DNA of 53,284 nucleotides from Helicobacter mesocricetorum (GTDB lineage: Bacteria; Campylobacterota; Campylobacteria; Campylobacterales; Helicobacteraceae), in NCBI RefSeq assembly GCF_900198605.1, contig NZ_FZPJ01000002.1:1-53284 (forward strand). Reading direction: 5' to 3'. Positions 1 to 7,723 of this stretch are shown in pieces. Position 1 is the first letter of the stretch, and each line of letters begins with the position of its first letter. The notes beneath the pieces are model-generated. The model did not search any database and had not been told where the DNA came from. It saw only the letters and a list, made by a program, of their open reading frames with translations. The translations under genes and the position numbers were made by a program.

Positions 1-1118
1 TTCCAAGTTCAATTCCACTTAAGCCTCCTGTTATCATCGCATTATCAGAAATAGTGATTTTTTGGGTCTTTGCATTTGGGCTTAAGAAAATACCATTTTC
101 TCCCCCACTTATTTTCGTTCCTTGACCGGTAATTTCAAGTTCTCCTAGTATATGACTTGGTGGAACATAAATGCCAGCATACTTCTCACCATGCACTACT
201 GCTCCATTTTCCATGGTTAGTTTTTCAAATCTTCCAGAAGCTGAGGCGATACCATAAGCTTCCCCTATTATAGTGCCTCTATTGATGATGTTTTCAATGG
301 TTGCATTACGCGCTAAATCGACAGCTGCATATGCAGTTGATGGACTAGTAGAGATTATAGAACCTTCATTGATAAGGGTTTTAATACGTGAGCTGTATGT
401 TACCAATATACCAGAACGATTCCCTTTTATCGTTCCTTTATTGGTAAAAGATTCAATGGTGCTATTGTTTAAATAGATACCATGTTGGTTACCAGCTGTT
501 TCAATCACCCCCTTATTTTTAAAACTATTAATCTTGCTTCCTGCTGAAATATTAATCCCAATATGGTCACCCTCATTCTTAATAGTCCCTGTATTAGTAA
601 TATTATTTATCGTAGAATCATTAATATACACACCTATTGCACGACCAGTAGCTTGTATCGTTCCTGTATTATTAAAAGAAGTCAGTGTAGCCTTATTTTC
701 AATAGCAATGCTACTACTATGAGTATCTCTTTTAATAATTCCTTTATTAACGATACTGCCTACACTTCCTTTTTGTAAAGTTATGGTGTTTCCATTTCCT
801 GTATTAATAAGGGTAACTCCCTCATTAATGATTAAATCATTATAGGTTTTATTATCTGTGGCACTAAGCTTACCTGTAACACCAGCACTAGCTACATTAT
901 CTATTGTTCCATTATTATTAATAGTAATAGTTCCAGTGTGCATCCAATTATCTGCATTTAAAGAAGTATTGAAAAAACTTATTAAACTTAAACTTAAAAA
1001 GAAAGAAGAAGTGGATAAAAGAGTAGGGCTTCTTAAAGAAGAGAGATTCTCTAAACTAGAGGGATTTAATCTATTTTGCCCCCCCCCCCCCATTTATTAC
1101 TAGATTAGTTGGTTTCAT
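1..1118 (-). CDS. Phase-variable autotransporter-like surface protein, 5' part, read as out of frame
   Basis: The gene starts with ATG at 1118 behind an AAAGGA ribosome site and runs off the left edge. After nine codons it meets a run of 13 G (plus strand C at 1079-1091). With 13 G the frame ends at TAG three codons later. With 12 G (or 9 or 15) it stays open to position 1, as I checked codon by codon. That open frame has a hydrophobic Leu/Ser/Phe signal-like segment about 30-50 codons in, then many short Asn/Gly/Ile/Thr repeats such as 'NKGTI' and 'NTGTI', as in beta-helical autotransporter passenger domains. The C-terminal barrel would lie outside the window. Function is inferred from architecture; I do not recognise the specific protein. 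As written it is OFF, though tract length is error-prone in assemblies. Confidence 0.75.
1079..1091. repeat. Homopolymeric 13-bp C/G tract inside the autotransporter start
   Basis: There are 13 C on the plus strand, read as G in the minus-strand gene at codons 10-14. Tracts this long slip during replication. Here a change of one base would move the gene between an early TAG and a long open frame, which makes it a translational on/off switch. Confidence 0.85.
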
Positions 1119-1230
1119 TAGAATGTCCTTTATTTGGTATTTTGTTGTTTTAAGAAATTAACAATAAGTGTGTCTTCTTGTTTGATGAGTGGCATTTTAC
1201 TTAAATAAATATAAAAATAAATTTAAGGAA

Positions 1231-1247
1231 TCTTAAGAAACTTAAGA
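1231..1247. other. Inverted repeat TCTTAAG-AAA-CTTAAGA
   Basis: A perfect 7-bp inverted repeat with a 3-nt spacer lies between the ankyrin gene and the autotransporter gene, both on the minus strand. Read on the minus strand it is followed by a T-rich stretch, so it could be a weak terminator for the ankyrin gene. It could also be an operator upstream of the autotransporter. AT-rich palindromes arise easily by chance. Confidence 0.3.
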
Positions 1248-1337
1248 AGCTAACTAATCCAAAAAAACAAATTAAACTAAGACTCTCAAGAAACTTCATT
1301 TAAATAGATAATCTTTTAAAATTGTGTAATTTATGCC

Positions 1338-1790
1338 TTAAAAGCTTATCCATATTTTTTTGAAAAAACTTATTTTTTTGTTGGAATATTTTTTTAGAAG
1401 TTTGATAATCTCTTTTCTACGAAATAAAATAGCAAAATCATAAGGAGTCATTCCCATAGGGTTTTTTAAATCCGGGTTTGCCCCATTTTCAAGTAATAAT
1501 TTTGCAACTTCTACATATCCTTTAAAGCATACTCCAGAGAGTGGTGTTAAGTTTTTATCGTTAGTTTTATCAACTTCAGCCTTGTATTGCAGGAGTAATT
1601 TAACGCATTCTACACTATTATAATAGCAGGCAAGCATTAATAAAGAATCACCTTTATGGTTTGTGAGATTGGGATTTAATCCGTTTTTTAAAAGCGTTTC
1701 TAGGGATGTGTAGTCGTTGTTTCTTGCCATATCAAAAGACATTGCGCAAAGTTCTTCTAATTTTTCTTTTTCTTGGGGTGTTAATTCCAT
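1338..1790 (-). CDS. Ankyrin-repeat protein
   Basis: The protein has 150 residues and no signal peptide, so it is probably cytoplasmic. About three ankyrin repeats fill the middle (roughly residues 20-125), with the usual signatures 'NHKGDSLLMLAC', 'LTPLSGVCFKGY' and 'GMTPYDFAI' spaced by about 33 residues. The C-terminus is short and basic. The start is supported by AAGGAC just upstream. Ankyrin repeats bind proteins, but the partner cannot be read from sequence. It sits downstream of uvrD on the same strand with a gap of about 86 bp. Confidence 0.85.
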   Translation of the reverse strand: MELTPQEKEKLEELCAMSFDMARNNDYTSLETLLKNGLNPNLTNHKGDSLLMLACYYNSVECVKLLLQYKAEVDKTNDKNLTPLSGVCFKGYVEVAKLLLENGANPDLKNPMGMTPYDFAILFRRKEIIKLLKKYSNKKISFFKKIWISF

Positions 1791-1876
1791 AATAGTCCTT
1801 ATTTTGGGTTGGGATTATATCAATAATACTATAAAAGCGTTCATAAAGAAAAATGATTTGAGAATGGGTTTTTAGG

Positions 1877-3967
1877 TTATGCTTTTTGGACATAGTTACT
1901 TAAGATATTGCGTATAGAACCCCCAAAGTTTATTGTTAGTTTGGTTTCTTTACCGCTTTTGGTAACTTCTAAGATTCTTCCTGCACCAAAAATTTTATGG
2001 AAGATACAATCGCCTTTTTTGAAGTTATTATCATTTTCTAGGTATTTTGAGGAGTGTTTTGGAGCTTTAGGAAGAATGGCTCCACATTCCTCTAAAAATC
2101 GAGAAGGCAAAATATTGGCACGATTACCTTTATAAAATCTTGAATCCACATAGCTTAAATAAAGTTCCTTTTTTGCCCTTGTAAAGGCAACATAACCTAA
2201 TCTTCGCTCTTCTTCTAAAATACTATCTTCTTTAATCATCGGGAAGAATCCTTCTTCAAGCCCAATGATAAAGACATAATCGAATTCTAAGCCCTTGCTA
2301 GAATGCACACTCATACAATTTATTCCTTTGACGCCTTTGGATTGTTGCCGCATTTCTACATCTTCTTGATCGCTTTTTAAGGCAAGTTCATTTAAAAAAT
2401 CTTCCAATTCCATTAGGGGATTATGTTTATGGTATTCCCTATAAATTCCATAAAATTCTTGAATATTGCTTATTCTATCGACTTCTTCATTGCTTTTATT
2501 AAAAGATTCGCAAAATCCTATTTTGGTTTCAAAAACATCAAGAAAATCTTGGGGTGAATCTTTAAGGCAATTTTGTAAGAATTCTAAAGTATCAAAGAAG
2601 TCTTTTAGGCTTGTTAGGGTTTTTTTGCTTAAGAGTGTTTCAAGTGCTGTATCTTCTTTGTAGAGCTGATAAATGCTATAATTTTTAGTTTCTGCAAGAG
2701 ATTTTAGTTTGTCTATGGTGGTTTTGCCAATTCCTCTTTTAGGTTTATTGATAATTCTCATTAAGGAAAAGTCATCGTGGATATTAATAAGAACTTGAAA
2801 ATAGCTTAGAATATCTTTAATCTCACTTCGCTCATAAAACCGAATCGTGCCAACTAGTGTATAAGGGATTTTTTCGCGATTAAACCCTTCTTCTAAAGAG
2901 CGGGAGAGGGCATTAAGCCTAAAAAGCATGGCAATATTTTGAGCTTCTACTCCTTTGGCTAAAAGCTCTTTAATAATTTTGCAGAGATTTTTTACTTCTT
3001 CTAGTTCATCATAAGCGTGCAGAATTTCAACGGCTTTTCCTTCTTCTAAAGTGCTTTTAAGATTCTTTCCTAAACGCTCTTTGTTCTTAGAAATAAGGTT
3101 ATTAGCAGCTTCTAAGATTTTTTTACTAGAGCGATAATTTTCTTCTAATTTAATCATTTGGGCATTAGCGAAATGCTGTGTAAAGTTCAAAATGTTTTGG
3201 ATATTAGCACCACGCCAACTATAAATGCTTTGATCGTCATCTCCAACGACGCAAATATTTTGGTGTGTGGAGCAGAGATGTTTTAAAAGCAGATATTGAA
3301 GCTCATTGGTATCTTGGTATTCATCAACCATAATATATTGGTATTTTTGGCTAATTTCTTTAGCAGTTTGTGGAAATTTGTTGAAAATTTCAAGTGGCAA
3401 AAGCAGTAAATCATCAAAATCAATCCTATTATTTTGCAAAAGAAAGTTTTGGTAATCTAAATAGATTTTTGCAATTTGTTTATAAGTGGGATTATAAGCA
3501 TTTTCTATGGCTTCTTGTGGGCTAATTTGAGAGTTTTTATAGCAAGAGATTTCACTTAGTAATAAAGGCATAGGGAAGAGGTCATTATTGAATGTTTTGA
3601 GGATTTTTTTTGTGTCTTCCTTATCTGTGAGTGTGAAGTTATTTTTGCGCTCTAGGTAGTGAATATGGAATTTTAAAAACAATAATCCAAATTTATGAAA
3701 AGTGCAAAGTAATGGTGGGTGTGAAGTGGTATTTTCTATCATATCTAAAGCTCTTTTTTGCATTTCAGAGGCAGCTTTATTGGTGAAAGTTAGAGTAAGT
3801 GTATTGCTAGGTGGAATCCCAATTTCATCAATTAAATATGCAAGTCTTGTTGTGATAGTCTTTGTTTTTCCGCTTCCAGCTCCAGCTAAGATAAGCAATG
3901 CACCTTCTGTTGTCTTAACAGCTTTTTGTTGGGAGGGATTGAGTTGCTGTAAAAGTTTTTTTTGCAT
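1877..3967 (-). CDS. uvrD: UvrD/PcrA-type superfamily 1 DNA helicase
   Basis: This 696-residue protein should be a 3'-5' ATP-dependent helicase of excision and mismatch-type repair. Visible motifs are the Walker A GAGSGKT at residues 29-35, DEYQDTN at 215-221 (motif II), GDDDQSIYSWRGA from about 242 (motif III), EENYRSS (motif IV) and AFTRAKKELYLSY (motif VI) near the C-terminus. Its length suits UvrD. A second UvrD/Rep-like helicase lies at 18837-20858. I call this one UvrD because its motif III (YSWRGA) and its C-terminal tail fit better; the paralogue assignment is less sure than the family. AAGG precedes the ATG. Confidence 0.93.
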   Translation of the reverse strand: MQKKLLQQLNPSQQKAVKTTEGALLILAGAGSGKTKTITTRLAYLIDEIGIPPSNTLTLTFTNKAASEMQKRALDMIENTTSHPPLLCTFHKFGLLFLKFHIHYLERKNNFTLTDKEDTKKILKTFNNDLFPMPLLLSEISCYKNSQISPQEAIENAYNPTYKQIAKIYLDYQNFLLQNNRIDFDDLLLLPLEIFNKFPQTAKEISQKYQYIMVDEYQDTNELQYLLLKHLCSTHQNICVVGDDDQSIYSWRGANIQNILNFTQHFANAQMIKLEENYRSSKKILEAANNLISKNKERLGKNLKSTLEEGKAVEILHAYDELEEVKNLCKIIKELLAKGVEAQNIAMLFRLNALSRSLEEGFNREKIPYTLVGTIRFYERSEIKDILSYFQVLINIHDDFSLMRIINKPKRGIGKTTIDKLKSLAETKNYSIYQLYKEDTALETLLSKKTLTSLKDFFDTLEFLQNCLKDSPQDFLDVFETKIGFCESFNKSNEEVDRISNIQEFYGIYREYHKHNPLMELEDFLNELALKSDQEDVEMRQQSKGVKGINCMSVHSSKGLEFDYVFIIGLEEGFFPMIKEDSILEEERRLGYVAFTRAKKELYLSYVDSRFYKGNRANILPSRFLEECGAILPKAPKHSSKYLENDNNFKKGDCIFHKIFGAGRILEVTKSGKETKLTINFGGSIRNILSNYVQKA

Positions 3968-4010
3968 AGGTAGCCTTAAAATGGAAAAAGTTACAAATAA
4001 ATCTAAATAA

Positions 4011-4019
4011 ATTATAACA
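4011..4019 (-). promoter_or_regulatory. Extended -10 promoter for uvrD
   Basis: The minus strand reads TGTTATAAT, a perfect extended -10 box (TG-N-TATAAT). It lies about 45 bp upstream of the uvrD ATG and would give a leader of roughly 40 nt. Confidence 0.6.
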
Positions 4020-4077
4020 ATAAAGTGTTTATATTCTAATAATAATACTTTTATGCTAAACTACAAAATATCTTAGC

Positions 4078-4083
4078 TATAAA
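4078..4083 (+). promoter_or_regulatory. Candidate -10 box for the LysR gene
   Basis: TATAAA lies 34 bp upstream of the ATG. Transcription would start near 4090, placing the 11-G tract inside the 5' untranslated leader. No clear -35 is visible, which is usual in Campylobacterota promoters. Confidence 0.4.
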
Positions 4084-4099
4084 TAAATTTTTTGAGTTC

Positions 4100-4110
4100 G
4101 GGGGGGGGGG
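4100..4110 (+). repeat. 11-bp G tract in the ribosome-binding region of the LysR gene
   Basis: Eleven G occupy the place where the Shine-Dalgarno sequence should be, ending 7 nt before the ATG at 4118. No other GGAG-like site exists between the candidate -10 box and the start. Slippage would change the length and spacing of the ribosome-binding site, so expression of the regulator may be tuned or switched by tract length. Confidence 0.8.
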
Positions 4111-4117
4111 TATTTTG

Positions 4118-5026
4118 ATGTTAAGAGATTTTGAGAAATTACAAACTTTTATGATTGTAGCTCAAGAAAAAAGCGTCTCAAAAGCTTCTATGAAAATAGG
4201 GATCTCACAACCAGCGGTTACTCGGCATATTAAGATTATCGAATCTTATTTTAATACAAAGATGATTTATCGTAAGAAACGTGGCGTCTTACTTACAAAA
4301 GATGGTGAAAGCCTTTTTTGCGTTTTATTAAAGCTTAATAAGACTTTGCAAGATTACCAAAGAGATATGGTAATGGTGATTAAACGTTGTGAGACGATAA
4401 AAATTGCTTGTTCTTACACGGTTGGAAATTTTCTTTTGCCTCAATGTTTTATGGAAATAAAAGACAATATCTATCCTAATATTGAATATTATGTAGCGAC
4501 TTCTACGGAGGCTATTAGTGATTTGCAGGATAAAAAATGTGAATTAGCTATTGTAGAATCCCGTGTTTTTAAAAAGGGTATTGTTTATAGGGAATGGCTT
4601 GAGGATGAGTTGGTTTTAGTTTGTAACAAGCCTTTGCTAAGTATCCTTAAAAAAGAAGATTTGTGTTTGTATCAATGGATTGGTTTAAAAAATAAGACGC
4701 ACACTGCAAAGATTGTAAAAAAATATTTAGATAAGTTGGCTCTTAAAGGCTATAAATTAAATATTTCATTAGAGTTTGATAGTCTTTATGAGATGAAAAA
4801 TTTTTTAACTTCCAAAGTAGGGAGTAGGGAAGCATATATTGGTTTTTTACCTTATTTGCATATTCGCAATGAATTAAGTGATAAGATGCTTTATACTTCT
4901 AGCATACGCGGTTTAAAATTGAAAAGAAAAATGTTTTTGGCTTTTGCAAAACATAAAAGAAGCGATTCATTGATAGAAAACATTAGTCATCATATTCTCT
5001 TTAATACTCAAGTTTCTATGTATTAA
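4118..5026 (+). CDS. LysR-family transcriptional regulator
   Basis: The protein has 302 residues. The N-terminal winged helix-turn-helix (about residues 5-65) carries the family pattern 'KASMKIGISQPAVTRHIK' followed by 'LLTKDGESL'. The rest matches a periplasmic-binding-protein-like effector domain. LysR proteins usually act as tetramers that sense a small ligand; the ligand here is unknown. The divergent neighbour is uvrD, which is an unlikely target. A TTG codon three bases upstream of the ATG is possible but would crowd the G tract. The stop overlaps convergently with the next gene. Confidence 0.9.
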   Translation: MLRDFEKLQTFMIVAQEKSVSKASMKIGISQPAVTRHIKIIESYFNTKMIYRKKRGVLLTKDGESLFCVLLKLNKTLQDYQRDMVMVIKRCETIKIACSYTVGNFLLPQCFMEIKDNIYPNIEYYVATSTEAISDLQDKKCELAIVESRVFKKGIVYREWLEDELVLVCNKPLLSILKKEDLCLYQWIGLKNKTHTAKIVKKYLDKLALKGYKLNISLEFDSLYEMKNFLTSKVGSREAYIGFLPYLHIRNELSDKMLYTSSIRGLKLKRKMFLAFAKHKRSDSLIENISHHILFNTQVSMY

Positions 5027-5715
5027 TTTTTGAAAATTCTTTTATAAAGATAGAGATTAAAGCCGTGATTTTCTTTAAGCCATAAATGGATATTTTTGGG
5101 GTTTTTGTCATAAGTTAAAACAAGATTCCAAAATTCTTTTTGGTGATTTGGGTATTTAATATGCGCTAATTCGTGTATGATAACAGAATCAATGAGTGTT
5201 TTTGGGATTAAGCTAAGTTTTAAGCTAAAGCGGATTTTGTGAGAATTGCTATAACAGCAACCTAATTGTCTAATGCTTTTTCCATAAGTAATTTCACTAG
5301 GATAGAGATTCATTAAGGAACACCAATGAGAGAGTGAGGATTGGATATAAGTGTGGAGTTCTTTTTGGTAAAATGTTTGTAGATTAGTTTTGATGGCTAA
5401 AGAGGGAGTTTTAGCGGTTATAAAGTCTTGCCAGAGATTTTGGATAGAAGTATCTCTAAAGTCAATCCATTCCCCAAAAAGGAAGATTTTTTCTTTTAAG
5501 AGATTGTAAGTTATTTTATTTTGAGAATCTACTTGGGTTATAATCCAGTCTTTGTGGCTTTGTAGAAAATTTAAACATTCTTGTTCGTTAATGTGTTTTG
5601 GGGCTGTTAGTAAGAGTGTAGAAAAATCTTTAAACTGCAGTCGTAAATATTTGTAATTCCGATTTTTTATAATTTTAAGTTGAATATTGGGAGGGATAAT
5701 ATTTTTAATATTCAT
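5023..5715 (-). CDS. YgjP-like (DUF45/WLM) metal-dependent hydrolase
   Basis: The protein has 230 residues. The C-terminal half carries a zincin signature HELAHIKYPNH..FW, the hallmark of the YgjP/SprT-like DUF45 family, with two His and one Glu placed to bind zinc. The N-terminal half is the usual beta-rich lead-in ('LLTAPKHINEQEC'). No signal peptide is visible, so it is likely cytoplasmic. The substrate is unknown; related proteins have been reported as hydrolases. It overlaps the upstream gene by 11 bp, so it is the last gene of a three-gene operon. Confidence 0.8.
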   Translation of the reverse strand: MNIKNIIPPNIQLKIIKNRNYKYLRLQFKDFSTLLLTAPKHINEQECLNFLQSHKDWIITQVDSQNKITYNLLKEKIFLFGEWIDFRDTSIQNLWQDFITAKTPSLAIKTNLQTFYQKELHTYIQSSLSHWCSLMNLYPSEITYGKSIRQLGCCYSNSHKIRFSLKLSLIPKTLIDSVIIHELAHIKYPNHQKEFWNLVLTYDKNPKNIHLWLKENHGFNLYLYKRIFKN

Positions 5716-6937
5716 TAGTGATAGGTATAAATCGATTATTTTTAGGAGTTAGAATATCAATTTTGTATTCTACTTGATTGTTTTTTATGGTTTCTTTGAA
5801 ATAGGCTTTAGCATTAGGAATGTTTTGTAGGTAAAAATATTCAACTCCATAAGCAGTGGAATAATTAATCCAATCATATTCTAAATCTGCATTCAGTAAT
5901 TTTGTCTCTTCAACAAGCAGTGAATCAGATTTTGCAATAGAGTTTGCAATATACATATTGTTCCTATCTTTTTCTTGAGTAATAGAGAGAAAGCTTGGAT
6001 TATAATTAATTTGCGTAGAGTAGATGCCGTTAATCTGTATATCATTATAAGTAATTTGTGAGAGAATGATACTTGAATGTGTAATGGGAGTATTGAGAAA
6101 AATTTTTGAATTTTTAAGCAGAGATTGGATGGTCTTAATTTCTTTGGGGAATTTTGCAGCACTTTCAGGATTGAAAGCACTAGAATAAAGGGTGTCTAAG
6201 TTGTATTTTAGGACATATTCATTCATTTGGTTTCCGATATAACCTTCATCATAAAAGCTTACAACTTTTGTGGAGTTAGGATTTAAAGCGGAGAGTTTTT
6301 CTATTTGTTGTTCGTAGCTAATCCCTCCATAGATAATATTTGGCATAAGGGGTTCTGCGATTTGGGAGGAATGCACACTGGGGATGTAAATAGGTATTTT
6401 TGTCTCTAAGTGATTGATATTATTAGCTCCTACATAGGTTAGTAGGGCTATGATTTGTTTATACCCCTTAGCAGTAATTTTATCCATAGTGTTTTGCAAA
6501 TCCTCTAAGGATTCGCTTTTGCTATCAAAGATTTCAAAATTAAAGGGTTGATTGCGGTTAAAGAGGTAACTTAAGATAACATTTGTTGAGGAGATTGAAT
6601 ATCGCCCAATGGTTTTTCTAGGAAAGAGCAGAGCGATTTGGATTAAAGCAGATTTTTGGGTCTCTAAAAAATAAGGGATATGGGTAATATCTAATTGTGT
6701 TAAAAGGATTTTTGCATTAGTTAATAGCTCTTCGTTAGTATTATTTTTATTGATATTTACTAAGAAAGAAAAAAACTCTCCATTTTGCAAGTATTCTTTG
6801 AGGCAAGATTTGGAGCAAGATTGAATGTCGATATTGAGAATTTCTGTTTCTGGTGTGGGAAGTGGGGAGGGGTATTTACCAGCAGCTAAGATTAGATTTG
6901 GCAATAGGGCTAATAGTAATATTGTCAATAATCTCAT
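5705..6937 (-). CDS. Exported protein with LppC/LpoA-like periplasmic-binding fold
   Basis: The protein has 410 residues and an N-terminal signal peptide ending around LILAAG. From about residue 95 the order of elements resembles the type 1 periplasmic-binding fold of LppC/LpoA proteins: 'ALLFPRKTIGRYS', then 'KGYKQIIALLTYVG', then 'IPIYIPSV', then 'NSTKVVSFYDEGYIGNQM'. In gammaproteobacteria LpoA activates a peptidoglycan synthase; that role is only a suggestion here. No lipobox cysteine is evident. The start overlaps the preceding gene's stop as ATGA. It could equally be an uncharacterised Campylobacterota protein sharing the fold. Confidence 0.6.
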   Translation of the reverse strand: MRLLTILLLALLPNLILAAGKYPSPLPTPETEILNIDIQSCSKSCLKEYLQNGEFFSFLVNINKNNTNEELLTNAKILLTQLDITHIPYFLETQKSALIQIALLFPRKTIGRYSISSTNVILSYLFNRNQPFNFEIFDSKSESLEDLQNTMDKITAKGYKQIIALLTYVGANNINHLETKIPIYIPSVHSSQIAEPLMPNIIYGGISYEQQIEKLSALNPNSTKVVSFYDEGYIGNQMNEYVLKYNLDTLYSSAFNPESAAKFPKEIKTIQSLLKNSKIFLNTPITHSSIILSQITYNDIQINGIYSTQINYNPSFLSITQEKDRNNMYIANSIAKSDSLLVEETKLLNADLEYDWINYSTAYGVEYFYLQNIPNAKAYFKETIKNNQVEYKIDILTPKNNRFIPITNEY

Positions 6938-7569
6938 AAGTATCCTTTAAGCGTTAAAAATTCTTGGTATGCTTGGACTTTTAATTGTGGTTGGCTCAAA
7001 AGCTGCATTAATGAAAAAGTAGGGAATAAAAGAAAATCTCCCCATTTTAAGGATTTGCCTTGTAGGTTTTCATAAGGGGTTTTATCATCACAAAAAAACC
7101 GATAAACTTCTTCCCCTAACAATACAATGAGCTTATTTTGTGAGAATTCTAGTTGTTTTAGGAGATAGTCTTTGCAAGATTGATAGCATTGGTATTGGGA
7201 GATTTTAGGTAGCTCACATTTTAAGAGAGAGAGGATTGATACTTCCTTTATAGAAAGCAATAAAACATTTTCAATGATTTTTTTTAGCATTTGTGAGCTT
7301 TTGGAGGCGAAACGTAGTTGGGTATCTAAAATAGGGGTTAAACTTAAAAAAGTAATTTTGGATTCTAAATTGCAAAGCCCTATATGGGGTGCAGATGATT
7401 TTTGTGGGCAGAGTTGGCATTCTTGTATAAGTTTTTGGAGTGTTGTAGGATTGCTAATCTTAAAAGAATTCTTAGGGTGTATGGTGGGTTGAGGATTGCA
7501 ATATTTCATACCTAGTGCTTGGAGTAAATAGAGTTTTTTTAATGTTAAAAGCGTGTGAAGTGTTTGCAC
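6934..7569 (-). CDS. Degenerate family 4-type uracil-DNA glycosylase homologue
   Basis: The protein has 211 residues. It keeps the four cysteines that would hold a 4Fe-4S cluster: C51 and C54 (CQLC), C118 (LLKCELP) and C132 (SCKDYL), with the family's 'IVLLGEEVYRFF' strand and the late 'FPTF' motif. The catalytic motifs look lost. The GE(A/G)PG motif is replaced by 'LSLTPI', and the motif 2 His-Pro after FPTF is replaced by Ser-Leu. It may bind DNA without excising uracil, or have another role. It is first in an overlapping operon with an exported protein and a zincin-like protein. Confidence 0.65.
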   Translation of the reverse strand: MQTLHTLLTLKKLYLLQALGMKYCNPQPTIHPKNSFKISNPTTLQKLIQECQLCPQKSSAPHIGLCNLESKITFLSLTPILDTQLRFASKSSQMLKKIIENVLLLSIKEVSILSLLKCELPKISQYQCYQSCKDYLLKQLEFSQNKLIVLLGEEVYRFFCDDKTPYENLQGKSLKWGDFLLFPTFSLMQLLSQPQLKVQAYQEFLTLKGYL

Positions 7570-7648
7570 AAGAATCCTAAATTTTTAAAATAATAAAATT
7601 GGAGAAATTATAAAATAAAAAGATTAAAGGTAGATAAGGCTATTAAAG

Positions 7649-7664
7649 GGAATATTTTTTGCTT
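7649..7664 (+). promoter_or_regulatory. Sigma-54 (RpoN) promoter match
   Basis: GG at 7649-7650 and GC at 7661-7662 are separated by exactly ten bases. The full site reads GGAATATTTTTTGCTT, close to the Campylobacterota RpoN pattern GGAAC-N4-5-TTGCTT. It lies about 60 bp upstream of the ATG at 7724. RpoN in these bacteria mainly drives middle and late flagellar genes. Confidence 0.6.
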
Positions 7665-7723
7665 GATTATGAGATTAAGGAAGTTGAAAATTATCAAGGG
7701 ATGGAGAGTATGAGGAGAAACCA

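Noticed and set aside
858-1103. Plus-strand frame reading through the C tract as a run of prolines
   Set aside because: It is the antisense of the autotransporter frame, has no ribosome site, and its composition is unlike a real protein.
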